Made by a program: the position numbers and the translations under genes
NCBI RefSeq assembly: GCF_016924665.1
Contig: NZ_JAFFJT010000024.1
Span: 1-64,000 of the forward strand
Source: Nocardioides sp. SYSU D00038
Lineage (GTDB): Bacteria > Actinomycetota > Actinomycetes > Propionibacteriales > Nocardioidaceae
Length of the DNA: 64,000 nucleotides
Reading direction: 5' to 3'
The notes under the pieces: model-generated
Told to the model about the DNA's origin: nothing
Database searches by the model: none
Seen by the model: the letters and a program-made list of their open reading frames with translations, nothing else
Shown here: positions 34,529 through 42,931 of the stretch, piece after piece
Layout of the letters: each line of letters opens with the position of its first letter
Position numbering within the stretch: position 1 is the first letter of the stretch

Positions 34529-35841
34529 GCGTCGACCTCCTCGCGGGTCAGGGAGTAGCGGGCCAGCCACCACAGGCTGGCCAGGGTGAGCACCGCGGGC
34601 ACGACGGAGAACCCGAGCGTGATCGCGGTGACCGCCGAGCCGGGCTGGGTCACGTCGCCGTCGGTGCTGGAGACGTAGCCGCCGATCGCCAGCCACAGCG
34701 CGAAGACGCCCGGCCCGAGCGCGAGGCCGAGCGTCTCGCCCGCGGTCCACACGCCGGTGTAGACGCCCACCCGGTTGCTGCCGGTGCGGCGGGCGTCGAC
34801 CGCGGCGGCGTCGGGGAGCATCGCGAGCGGGAAGACCTGGCAGCCGGCGTAGCCGACGCCCACGAGCGCCGTGGCTGCGTAGACGGGCGCGGCCTGCTCG
34901 GTCCGGGCGAGCACGGCGAGCAGCGCGCCGGCCGCGAGCACCAGCGAGCTGGCCAGGTAGCCGCGCTTCTTGCCGATCCGGGCGCCCAGCGCCGACCAGG
35001 CCGGGGTGAGCAGCAGCGCCGGGCCGACGAAGCAGACGAACAGGATGGTGGCCGCGCCGTCGCGGTCGAGGACGTCGCCGGCGACGTAGTCGACGCCGGC
35101 CAGCATGCTGCCGGTCGCCAGCGCCTGGATCACGAAGGTCGTGAGCAGCAGCCGGAAGTCGCGAGCCCCAGCCACGACCCGCAGCTGGTCGCGCAGCGAC
35201 CCCGGCCCGGGCTCGACCGCGCGCACCGGCGCGGACCGGGTGCCGGCGTAGGCCGCCACCACGCCCACCAGGATCACCGCCGCCATCGCCAGCCCCATCA
35301 CCCGGTAGCCGTCGCGCCCGCCCACGGCGTCGCGGATCGCCGGTGCGCTAGCGCCGGCGAGCATGATCGTGAACGCCAGGATCGCCACCCGCCAGGTCAT
35401 CAGCCGGGTGCGCTCGGCGTAGGAGTCGGTGAGCTCGGCCGGCATCGCGACGTAGGGCACCTGGAAGAACGCGTACGCCGTCGCGCAGGCCAGGAACAGC
35501 ACCAGCACCCAGGCCGCGTCGGCGCTCCGCGAGCCCAGGTCGGGGCCGGCGAACAGCAGCCCGAAGCAGACCGCCAGCGCGATCCCGGCTCGCAGCAGCC
35601 AGGGCCGGCGCGGGCCGCGCGGGTCGACGGTGCGGTCGCTGATCCGGCCCGCCACCGGGTTGAGGAACACGTCCCAGGCCTTGGGCGCGAAGACGATGAA
35701 CCCGGCCGCCAGTGCCGCGATCCCCAGGGTGTCGGTCAGGTAGGGCAGCAGCATCAGCCCCGGCACGGTGCCGAACGCCCCGGTCGCCACCGAGCCCGAC
35801 CCGTACCCCAGCCGCACGCCGCGGCCCAGCCGATCCGTCAC
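34525..35841 (-). CDS. MFS transporter, glycoside/pentoside/hexuronide-type (GPH)
   Basis: The 438-residue protein has about 12 membrane segments. The motif block after helix 2 (FAPKAWDVFLNPVAGRISDRT) and FFQVPYVAMPAELT in helix 4 are typical of the MelB-like GPH group of cation symporters. The cargo is not known; its partners are an S1P-lyase-like enzyme (downstream, overlapping ATGA) and a hydrolase 7 bases upstream, so a lipid or sugar amine is possible. Confidence 0.85.
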   Translation of the reverse strand: MTDRLGRGVRLGYGSGSVATGAFGTVPGLMLLPYLTDTLGIAALAAGFIVFAPKAWDVFLNPVAGRISDRTVDPRGPRRPWLLRAGIALAVCFGLLFAGPDLGSRSADAAWVLVLFLACATAYAFFQVPYVAMPAELTDSYAERTRLMTWRVAILAFTIMLAGASAPAIRDAVGGRDGYRVMGLAMAAVILVGVVAAYAGTRSAPVRAVEPGPGSLRDQLRVVAGARDFRLLLTTFVIQALATGSMLAGVDYVAGDVLDRDGAATILFVCFVGPALLLTPAWSALGARIGKKRGYLASSLVLAAGALLAVLARTEQAAPVYAATALVGVGYAGCQVFPLAMLPDAAAVDARRTGSNRVGVYTGVWTAGETLGLALGPGVFALWLAIGGYVSSTDGDVTQPGSAVTAITLGFSVVPAVLTLASLWWLARYSLTREEVDA

Positions 35842-35848
35842 GGTCGGG

Positions 35849-37255
35849 TCAGCGCGCCAGCCCGCGCGAGCCGCCCGAGCCGTAGCGGCGGCGGGGGTTG
35901 GCGCCGATGCTGCCGGCCTCCGGCGTGGCCTTCTCGGCAGCGGCCTTCCTGGTGGTGGCCTTCCTGCCCGGGGACTTCTTGGCAGCGGTCTTCTTGGTGG
36001 CGGTCTTCTTGGTGGCGGTCTTCTTGGCAGCGGTCTTCTTGGCAGCGGTCTTCTTGGTGGCGGTCTTCCTCGGCGCTGCGTTCTTGGTCGCGGACTTCTT
36101 GGCAGCGGTCTTCTTGGCCGCAGCCTTCCTCACCGCGGCCTTCTTGGCGGGCGCCCTCCTCGCCGGGGCCTCCTCGACCGGCGTCGACCACTGCGAGATC
36201 CACTCGTCGAGCACCCGCCAGGTCGAGGTGCGCGCGGCCCGCCCGGTGAGCATCCCGAGGTGTCCGCCGGGCACGATCTCGAAGCGCACCTCGCGCGATC
36301 CCGACAGCAGCGGCACCAGCGCCTTGACCGCCGGCACCGGCGCGATGCCGTCGGTGGCGCCCGCGAAGACCAGCACCGGGGCTTGGATGTCGGCCACCGA
36401 GATGGTCCGGCCGTCGAGCTCCATCGAGCCGGTGACGAGCGCGTTGCCCTTGACGAAGCGGTGGTAGAGCTGGCCGAAGGTGCGGCCGGGGTAGGCGTGC
36501 ATGTGGGCGGTGAAGTCGTCGACCGCCTCGACCTGGGCGAGGAAGTCGGTGTCGTCGAGGTGGGTGGCCAGCGCGATCGGCTTGGTCACCAGCTTCTGGA
36601 ACGACGAGAGCTGGAACGCCCAGCGCACCAACGGCTTCGGGGCGCCGCCCATGAGCTGGTAGGCCTGGGTGATCGGGCCCCGACCGGTGCCGAGGTTGAG
36701 CAGTGGCCGGAACGGCGCGACCAGCGGCACCTGTGCGACGTCGAACGGCGAGCCCACCGCGGTCAGCGAGGCGATCGGCAGGTCGGGCTGGTCGGCGGCG
36801 GCGAGCAGGGTGAAGATGCCGCCGAGGCTCCAGCCCACCACGTGCACGGGCCGGCCGCCGGCGTGCGCGGAGACCTCGCGGACGGCGGTGGGCACCACCT
36901 CGTCGATCCAGTGCTCCATGCCGAGGTTGCGGTCGCGGAACGACACCTCGCCGTACTCCACCAGGTAGGTGGGGCGGCCCTCGGCCACCAGGTGCTCGAC
37001 CAGCGAGCAGCCGCGGCGCAGGTCGTAGCAGGTCGCCGGGGCGGCCAGCGGCGTCACCAGCAGCACCGGGTCGCCGCGCTCGACGACCGTGGCCGGCCGG
37101 TAGTGGTAGACCTCGCGCAGCGGCCCGTCGTCGATCAGCGTGCGCGGCATCCGGCGCAGGTCGGCCAGGCCGCCGTAGAGCAGCTTGTGCGCGACGTTGC
37201 TCGCGGCCGAGACGACCTGGTCCGGCTGGGGGACCAGAGGGATGCCGGGGGCCAT
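35849..37255 (-). CDS. PhaC-like alpha/beta hydrolase with histone-H1-like C-terminal tail
   Basis: Residues 1-350 form an alpha/beta hydrolase resembling PHA synthase or PHA-depolymerase-like proteins: PVLLVTPLAAPATCYDLRRG, HVVGWSLGGIFTL with nucleophile Ser143 (PHA synthases have Cys here), VLVFAGATDGIAP and a final His in VPGGHLGML. From about residue 360 to 442 a Lys/Ala-rich tail of AAKKTAAKK-type repeats follows, like histone H1 or the AAKP tails of DNA-binding phasins, then a basic end. ATG 37255 was chosen because TACCTT ends 7 nt upstream; a TTG at 37264 is the alternative. It heads a three-gene operon with the MFS and the lyase. Confidence 0.85.
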   Translation of the reverse strand: MAPGIPLVPQPDQVVSAASNVAHKLLYGGLADLRRMPRTLIDDGPLREVYHYRPATVVERGDPVLLVTPLAAPATCYDLRRGCSLVEHLVAEGRPTYLVEYGEVSFRDRNLGMEHWIDEVVPTAVREVSAHAGGRPVHVVGWSLGGIFTLLAAADQPDLPIASLTAVGSPFDVAQVPLVAPFRPLLNLGTGRGPITQAYQLMGGAPKPLVRWAFQLSSFQKLVTKPIALATHLDDTDFLAQVEAVDDFTAHMHAYPGRTFGQLYHRFVKGNALVTGSMELDGRTISVADIQAPVLVFAGATDGIAPVPAVKALVPLLSGSREVRFEIVPGGHLGMLTGRAARTSTWRVLDEWISQWSTPVEEAPARRAPAKKAAVRKAAAKKTAAKKSATKNAAPRKTATKKTAAKKTAAKKTATKKTATKKTAAKKSPGRKATTRKAAAEKATPEAGSIGANPRRRYGSGGSRGLAR

Positions 37256-37306
37256 GCCGAGCAAGGTACCCCGAGCCGCGGGCTCAGCGGGCGGCGTCCG
37301 TGCGGG

Positions 37307-38734
37307 TCACGACCGGCGGGCGGGCCGGACCGGCTTGCTGTGCGGGTTGCGCACGTCGGACAGCTCGGACATGAACCCCTGCGCCCAGGCGACGACGTCG
37401 TGCTGCTTGATCGTCTTGCGCATCGCCTTCATCCGGCGGGTCAGCTCCTTGTCCTCGGCCTGGTAGGCCTCGAGCAGGGCGGCCTTCATGCCGTTGATGT
37501 CGTAGGGGTTGACCAGCCAGGCCTGGCGCAGCTCGTCGGCCGCGCCCGCGAACTCCGAGAGCACCAGCGCGCCGTCGTCCTCGAACCGGCAGGCGACGTA
37601 CTCCTTGGCGACCAGGTTCATGCCGTCGCGGTAGGGCGTGACGACCATGATGTCGGCCATCCGGTAGAGCGCCGCCATCTCCTCGCGGGGGTAGGAGGAG
37701 TGGAGGTAGCTGATCGCCGGGCGGCCGATCCGGCCCAGGTCGCCGTTGATCCGGCCCACCAGGCGGTCGATCTCGTCGCGGAGGATGCGGTACTGCTCCA
37801 CCTGCTCGCGCGACGGCACGGCGATCTGCACGAACACGGCGTCCTCGACGTCGAGATGGCCGTCCTTGATCAGCTCGCTGAACGCGCGCAGTCGCGCGTA
37901 GATGCCCTTGGTGTAGTCGAGCCGGTCGATGCCGAGGAAGACCTTGCGCGGGCTGCCGAGGGCGTCGCGGATCTCCTGGGCGCGCTCGGCCACGGCCGGG
38001 GAGGTCGCCAGCGCCTCGAAGCCGGCGGCGTCGATCGAGATCGGGAACGCCGCCGCCCGCACGGTGCGCCCGTCCGGCAGGTAGACCAGGTCGCGGTGGG
38101 TCTTGTGCCCGACCCGCTGGCGCACCAGGCGGATGAAGTTCTGGGCTGCGCCCGGCAGCTGGAAGCCCACGAGGTCGGCGCCGAGCAGGCCCTCGAGGAG
38201 CTGGCGGCGCCAGGGCAGCTGCTGGAACAGCTCGGCGGGCGGGAACGGGATGTGGAGGTAGAAGCCGATCCGCAGGTCGGGGCGGAGCTCGCGCAGCATC
38301 CGCGGCACCAGCTGGAGCTGGTAGTCGTGGATCCAGACCGTGGCGTTCTCCTCGGCCAGCTCGGCGGCCTTCTCGGCGAAGCGCTGGTTGACCTGGGTGT
38401 AGGAGTCCCACCACTCGCGGTGGAACTCCGGCTTGGCCACGAGGTCGTGGTAGAGCGGCCACAGGGTGCCGTTGGAGAACCCCTCATAGTGGCCCTCGAT
38501 GTCGTCGCGGGTCATCGTCATCGGCACCAGGGTCATGCCGTCGTCCTCGAACGGCTCGAGGTCCTGGTCGGTGCCGCCCGGCCAGCCGACCCAGCACCCG
38601 TCGTGGGCCCGCATCACCGGCTCGATCGCGCTGACCAGACCGCCGGGGGAGCGGCGCCAGCCCGCCGTGCCGTCGGGCAGCTGCACCCGGTCGACCGGCA
38701 GTCGGTTCGCGACGACGACGAGGTCCCAGGCCAT
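37307..38734 (-). CDS. otsA: Trehalose-6-phosphate synthase
   Basis: OtsA joins UDP- or GDP-glucose to glucose-6-phosphate. The 475-residue GT20 enzyme shows [60 protein letters not shown] and [13 protein letters not shown], the full set of donor and acceptor motifs. The ATG at 38734 lies 7 nt after TAGGGT (reverse strand, 38742-38747). The phosphatase otsB is about 4 kb away on the other strand, so the two are not one operon. Trehalose serves osmotic protection. Confidence 0.97.
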   Translation of the reverse strand: MAWDLVVVANRLPVDRVQLPDGTAGWRRSPGGLVSAIEPVMRAHDGCWVGWPGGTDQDLEPFEDDGMTLVPMTMTRDDIEGHYEGFSNGTLWPLYHDLVAKPEFHREWWDSYTQVNQRFAEKAAELAEENATVWIHDYQLQLVPRMLRELRPDLRIGFYLHIPFPPAELFQQLPWRRQLLEGLLGADLVGFQLPGAAQNFIRLVRQRVGHKTHRDLVYLPDGRTVRAAAFPISIDAAGFEALATSPAVAERAQEIRDALGSPRKVFLGIDRLDYTKGIYARLRAFSELIKDGHLDVEDAVFVQIAVPSREQVEQYRILRDEIDRLVGRINGDLGRIGRPAISYLHSSYPREEMAALYRMADIMVVTPYRDGMNLVAKEYVACRFEDDGALVLSEFAGAADELRQAWLVNPYDINGMKAALLEAYQAEDKELTRRMKAMRKTIKQHDVVAWAQGFMSELSDVRNPHSKPVRPARRS

Positions 38735-38808
38735 GGTCGTCACCCTATGCGGTCCGCGGTCGGACCCGCCTCCCGCGACCCGCCTCCTCGTGACCCGGCC
38801 TCCGGGCG

Positions 38809-38830
38809 GGTGTCGGGACAACCCGACACC
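38809..38830. promoter_or_regulatory. Inverted repeat in the otsA/histidine kinase gap
   Basis: Perfect 9-base arms GGTGTCGGG and CCCGACACC flank four bases in the divergent intergenic region. It may be an operator, for instance for the adjacent response regulator, or a short structure in the kinase leader. Confidence 0.4.
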
Positions 38831-38886
38831 GGGTCGGGGTGCTGGCAGGATCGAGCCCGGGCCGTCCCGCGCCCGAGCATGGAGCC

Positions 38887-40200
38887 ATGACCGAGACCCT
38901 GACCATGAGCCAGCCCGTCGAGACCGCAGCGCCGCACCGCGACGCACCCCGCGGCGTCCGCCGCCTGGTCCTCGACACGACGTACGCCGTGAGCGCGCTG
39001 CCGGTGGCGGTGGTGGCGTTCGTGCTGACCGTGACCGGGCTGTCGCTGGGCCTCGCGACCCTGGTGGTGCTGCCGGTCGGCGTGGTCGTGCTCGGCGTCA
39101 CCGCCCAGGTGGCCCGCGGCCTCGCCGGCCTCGAGCGGCTGCGGCTGCGCTCGCTGCTCGGCCGCCGGGCGCCGTCGCCGGCCCGACCGCCGGTCAGCAG
39201 CGTGTGGTGGCGGCGGGCCGTGGAGCCGTACCGAGACCCGCAGACCTGGCTCGACGTGGTGTGGGGCCTGGTGAGCCTGGTGACCGGCACCATCGCGTTC
39301 AGCATCGTCGTCGCCTGGTGGGGCGGCATCCTCGGCGGGCTCACCTACTGGTTCTGGTCGCGCTGGCTGCCGGAGAGCAACGAGGGACTGGCCGAGCTCC
39401 TGGGGCTGGGCGAGGGCCGCGACGCCGAGAGCCTGCTCCACCTCGCGATCGGCGCGGTGCTGCTGCTCACCCTGGTGCCTGTGGTGCGCGCCGTCACCGC
39501 CACCCACGCCGGCCTGGCCACCACCCTGCTGTGCAGCCGTGCCGAGCTCCAGCAGGAGGTGCAGCGGGTCGAGACCGGCCGCGACGCGGCCCGGCAGGCC
39601 GAGGCCTCCTCGCTGCGCCGGCTCGAGCGCGACATCCACGACGGGCCGCAGCAGCGGCTGGTCCGGTTGAGCATGGACCTCGGCCGGGCCCGCAAGCAGC
39701 TCGGCACCGACCCCGAGCAGGCGGGCGCGACGATCGACGCGGCCCTGGTGCAGGCCCGCGAGACCGTGGAGGAGCTGCGCGCGCTCTCGCGCGGCATCGC
39801 CCCGCCGCTGCTGGTCGACCGCGGCCTCGCGGTCGCGCTGGAGGAGATGGTGCTCCGCAGCCCGGTGCCGGTGGAGACCCGGCTCGACCTGCCCGCCGAC
39901 CTGCCGCCCCACGTCGAGACGGCCGTCTACTTCGTGGTCGCCGAGGCGTTGACCAACGTCGCCAAGCACGCCGGCGCCGCTCGCGCGGTCGTCACCGCCC
40001 GGCCCGACGGCGACGAGCTGCTGGTGCTGGTGGAGGACGACGGCCTCGGCGGGGCCCACGAGGGCAAGGGCCTGGGCCTGGCCGGGCTGCGCCAGCGGCT
40101 CACCGGCGTCGACGGCACCCTGCTGCTCGACTCGCCCGTGGGTGGCCCGACCGCGCTCGTGGCGCGGATCCCGCTGGGGCCCGGCCGGGGCGCGTCGTGA
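38887..40200 (+). CDS. Two-component sensor histidine kinase (NarL/LiaS type)
   Basis: The 437-residue kinase has an N-terminal sensor region with about four membrane segments (roughly 35-75 and 120-215), a coiled linker, and a HisKA_3 dimerisation segment with phospho-His in RRLERDIHDGPQQRLVRLSM. The ATPase domain has VAEALTNVAKHAG (N box) and a DDGLGG/GKGLGLAGLRQR G box. The short outside loops suggest membrane or envelope sensing. Its stop overlaps the response-regulator start (GTGA). Upstream, otsA diverges. Confidence 0.92.
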   Translation: MTETLTMSQPVETAAPHRDAPRGVRRLVLDTTYAVSALPVAVVAFVLTVTGLSLGLATLVVLPVGVVVLGVTAQVARGLAGLERLRLRSLLGRRAPSPARPPVSSVWWRRAVEPYRDPQTWLDVVWGLVSLVTGTIAFSIVVAWWGGILGGLTYWFWSRWLPESNEGLAELLGLGEGRDAESLLHLAIGAVLLLTLVPVVRAVTATHAGLATTLLCSRAELQQEVQRVETGRDAARQAEASSLRRLERDIHDGPQQRLVRLSMDLGRARKQLGTDPEQAGATIDAALVQARETVEELRALSRGIAPPLLVDRGLAVALEEMVLRSPVPVETRLDLPADLPPHVETAVYFVVAEALTNVAKHAGAARAVVTARPDGDELLVLVEDDGLGGAHEGKGLGLAGLRQRLTGVDGTLLLDSPVGGPTALVARIPLGPGRGAS

Positions 40201-40862
40201 GCCGGCGGTCGCTGCGGGTGGTCGTGGCCGACGACTCGGTGCTGCTGCGCGAGGGGCTGCAGCTGCTGCTCGCGGAGGCCGGCCACGAGGTGGTGGCCGG
40301 CGTGGGCGACGGCACGGCGTACGTCGAGGCCGCGCTCGCGCACCGCCCCGACGTCAGCGTCGTCGACGTGCGCATGCCGCCGAGCCACACCGACGAGGGT
40401 CTTCGCGCGGCCGCCGAGGTGCGCCGGGCCTGGCCCGGGGCCCGGCTGATGGTGCTCTCGCAGTACGTCGAGGTGTCCTACGCCGACGAGCTGCTCGCCT
40501 CCGGCGACGGCGGGGTGGGCTACCTGCTCAAGGACCGGGTGAGCGAGGTCGACGACTTCCTCGACGGTCTGTCCGACGTGGCCGACGGTGGCACGGTGCT
40601 CGACCCGCTGGTGGTGCAGCAGCTCATGGGCCGGCGCCGCGACCCGGTGGCGGCGCTGACCCCGCGCGAGCGCGACGTGCTGGCGCTGATGGCCGAGGGC
40701 CGGTCGAACGGCGCGATCGCGGCGGCGCTGGTGGTGACGCCGGGGGCGGTGGAGAAGCACATCCAGCGGATCTTCACCAAGCTCGACCTCCACCAGGACG
40801 ACACCAACCACCGCCGCGTCCAGGCGGTGGTGCGCTACCTGAGGTCCGGCTCGCCGGGGTAG
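40197..40862 (+). CDS. LuxR/NarL family response regulator
   Basis: The 221-residue regulator has a receiver domain with Asp12-Asp13, phospho-acceptor Asp56 (VVDVRMP) and the lysine in YLLKDR. A C-terminal LuxR helix-turn-helix follows (LTPRERDVLALMAEGRSNGAIAAAL, GAVEKHIQRIFTKLDL). It is coupled to the kinase by a four-base overlap. Its last 28 bases overlap the convergent oxidoreductase gene. Targets are unknown. Confidence 0.95.
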   Translation: MSRRSLRVVVADDSVLLREGLQLLLAEAGHEVVAGVGDGTAYVEAALAHRPDVSVVDVRMPPSHTDEGLRAAAEVRRAWPGARLMVLSQYVEVSYADELLASGDGGVGYLLKDRVSEVDDFLDGLSDVADGGTVLDPLVVQQLMGRRRDPVAALTPRERDVLALMAEGRSNGAIAAALVVTPGAVEKHIQRIFTKLDLHQDDTNHRRVQAVVRYLRSGSPG

Positions 40863-41890
40863 TGCACCCCGAGCGTGGCGCGCACCGAGTCGAGCTGGCG
40901 CATCACCGTCAGCGTCTGCTCGTGCGGCACCAGCGGGCTCTCGCGCAGCCCGGCCCGCACGCACCGGCCCACCTCGGCGATCTCGTTGCCGAAGCCCCGG
41001 CCGACGAGCGGCTCGGTGCCGGTGATGGTCTCGGGCTCGCCCGCGGGCCGCTCGTCGTCGTACGGCGTGTAGGTCGCGGCGGTGGGGTGGAGGAACTGCT
41101 CGACGACGATCCGGCCGGTGTCGGTGGCGATCTCGGCTCGCTTCGACGACCACGACGTGATCGAGGCGCTGAGCGTGACCAGCACGCCGCCGGGGTAGCT
41201 CCCGGCGATCACGACGTCGGTGTCGACGCCGCGGTCGGACAGGTCGCCGACCGGCCACAGCGACTCCGCCTCGCCGAGCAGCAGGTGGGCGAAGGTCACG
41301 GGGTAGACGCCGATGTCGAGCAGCGCACCGCCGCCCAGGGCGGGGTCGACCAGCCGGTGACCGGGGTCGCGGGGCACGACGAACCCGAGCTCGGCGTGCA
41401 GCCGCCGCGGGGTGCCCCACCGACCCGAGCGCAGCCCGGCCGCCAGCTCGCGCACCACCGGGTTGCACGCCGTCCACATGCCCTCCATGAGGAACCGGTC
41501 GGCGGCCCGCGCGGCGGCGACCATCTCCTCGGCCTCGGCGGCGTTGAGGGCGACCGGCTTCTCGCAGAGCACGTGCTTGCCGGCCTCGAGGGCCAGCCGG
41601 GCGTGCTCGAGGTGGAACGCGTGGGGGGAGGCGACGTAGACGACCTCGACGTCGGGGTCGGCGACCAGGTCGGCGTAGGACCCGTGGGCGCGGCCGCCGT
41701 GCTCGGCGACGAAGGCCTCGGCGGAGGCGAGGGTGCGCGAGCCGGCGGCCACCAGCGTGGCCTCCGGCACCAGCGCGAGGTCGCGCGCGAAGGTCGCGGC
41801 GATGCCGCCCGGGGCCAGCACGCCCCAGCGGACGGGGTCGTCGGTGGTGGGCCGGGGCGCGGCGGGCTCGGGCGTGGCGGGATCGGGCAT
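40835..41890 (-). CDS. Gfo/Idh/MocA family NAD(P)-dependent oxidoreductase
   Basis: The 351-residue protein has a Rossmann N-terminal half (WGVLAPGGIAATFARDLALVPE, YVASPHAFHLEHARLALEAG, HVLCEKPVALN with the family EKP motif) and a Gfo/Idh C-terminal half (GMWTACNPVVREL, GGGALLDIGVYPVTFAHLLLG). It is likely a sugar, inositol or dihydrodiol dehydrogenase; the substrate is not evident. TAGGTT on the reverse strand ends 7 nt before the ATG, so it is probably leaderless and monocistronic. Confidence 0.92.
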   Translation of the reverse strand: MPDPATPEPAAPRPTTDDPVRWGVLAPGGIAATFARDLALVPEATLVAAGSRTLASAEAFVAEHGGRAHGSYADLVADPDVEVVYVASPHAFHLEHARLALEAGKHVLCEKPVALNAAEAEEMVAAARAADRFLMEGMWTACNPVVRELAAGLRSGRWGTPRRLHAELGFVVPRDPGHRLVDPALGGGALLDIGVYPVTFAHLLLGEAESLWPVGDLSDRGVDTDVVIAGSYPGGVLVTLSASITSWSSKRAEIATDTGRIVVEQFLHPTAATYTPYDDERPAGEPETITGTEPLVGRGFGNEIAEVGRCVRAGLRESPLVPHEQTLTVMRQLDSVRATLGVHYPGEPDLR

Positions 41891-42019
41891 GGCGGCGAAC
41901 CTACGCCAGCCTCCGCCGACTCGCCCCCGGAGGCGAATGACATCGTTGTGATTACTCGCCTAGAGTGGCTCGTGGACACCTGTCGGACCCAGCCGACGCG
42001 AGACATCGGGAGTGATCAC

Positions 42020-42316
42020 ATGGACGCCGCGAACGTCGTCCCCGGCGAGGGGACCACGGACAGGCCCGCGCTGAGCGACCGCGACCGCGAGATCCTCGAG
42101 TTCGAGCGGCACTGGTGGAAGTACGCCGGGGCCAAGGAGACCGCCGTCCGCGAGCAGTTCGACATGTCCTCGACCCGCTACTACCAGGTCCTCAACGCGC
42201 TCATCGACCGTCCCGAGGCGCTCGAGGCCGACCCGCTGCTGGTGCGTCGGCTGCGCCGGCTGCGTGCCGCCCGGCAGCGCCAGCGCTCCGCCCGCCGCCT
42301 CGGCTTCGAGGTCTGA
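42020..42316 (+). CDS. DUF3263 family protein
   Basis: The 98-residue protein has LSDRDREILEFERHWWKYAGAKE and MSSTRYYQVLNALIDRPEALEADPLLVRRLRRLR, the pattern of the actinobacterial DUF3263 family. The middle looks like a helix-turn-helix (REQFDMSSTRYYQVLN), so a small DNA-binding role is likely, by inference. A TAGAGT -10 (41961-41966) and GGGAG ribosome site precede ATG 42020. It is followed after one base by a LytR-C-type gene, the usual neighbour. Confidence 0.9.
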   Translation: MDAANVVPGEGTTDRPALSDRDREILEFERHWWKYAGAKETAVREQFDMSSTRYYQVLNALIDRPEALEADPLLVRRLRRLRAARQRQRSARRLGFEV

Positions 42317-42317
42317 G

Positions 42318-42824
42318 GTGACCCGGCGGGCGACCCGGCGGTCCCAGCGCGGCGCGGTTGCGCCCTCGCCGGTCGTCATCCTCAGCGTGGTCGCGGTCGC
42401 GATGGCCGCGCTCGCCTGGTTCGCGACCCGGGGCGGCGCCCCCGAGGAGCGCGAGATCACCCCGGCGGCCGACAGCCCCAGCAGCTCCGCCCCGGCCAGC
42501 CCCTCGGCCGAGCCGAGCCGGCCGGCGAAGCCCGAGCCGCCCGCCGTCGTACGCGGCAAGGTCTACGTCGAGGTCTACAACAACTCCGGCGTCACCGGTC
42601 TCGCCGGCCAGGTCGCCACCCGGGTCAAGGCCGCAGGCTGGCAGGTGGTCGGCACCGACAACTGGTACGGCACCATCCCCGACACCACGGTCTACTTCCC
42701 GCCCCGGCTCAAGGCGGCCGCCAAGCAGCTCGCCCTCGACCTCGGCGTCAAGCGCACCGCCCCCGCCGTCGACCCGATGCGCGGCGACCGGCTCACGCTG
42801 ATCCTCACCGGCCCGCTGCGTTGA
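42318..42824 (+). CDS. LytR C-terminal domain membrane protein
   Basis: The 168-residue protein has one N-terminal membrane anchor (VVILSVVAVAMAALAWFA), a Pro/Ser-rich linker and a LytR_C domain (KVYVEVYNNSGVTGLAGQVATRVKAAGWQVVGTDNW). The domain is found next to LCP cell-wall ligases but also alone, as here, and should lie outside the membrane. It forms an operon with the DUF3263 gene. Its last two codons and stop are the first unit of a 14-bp tandem repeat. Confidence 0.88.
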   Translation: MTRRATRRSQRGAVAPSPVVILSVVAVAMAALAWFATRGGAPEEREITPAADSPSSSAPASPSAEPSRPAKPEPPAVVRGKVYVEVYNNSGVTGLAGQVATRVKAAGWQVVGTDNWYGTIPDTTVYFPPRLKAAAKQLALDLGVKRTAPAVDPMRGDRLTLILTGPLR

Positions 42825-42885
42825 CCCGGCTGCGTTGACCGGGCTGCGTTGACCCGCCTGCGTTGACCCGCCTGCGTTGACCTGA
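42816..42885. repeat. Five tandem 14-bp repeats spanning a stop codon
   Basis: Units of CTGCGTTGACCCGN type start at 42816, 42830, 42844, 42858 and 42872. The first unit encodes the last Leu-Arg and the TGA of the preceding gene, so every unit carries a copy of the same stop codon in one of the frames. Slippage here would not change the protein end. Confidence 0.85.
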
Positions 42886-42931
42886 CCGGCCTGACGCACC
42901 CCGCGCCGGTGGCGCATGGTTGGCTGGACCC

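Noticed and set aside
35768..38890. A forward-strand open frame of about 1040 codons
   Set aside because: It is antisense to the hydrolase and otsA genes and shows only Val/Arg/Gly/His-rich sequence without domains.
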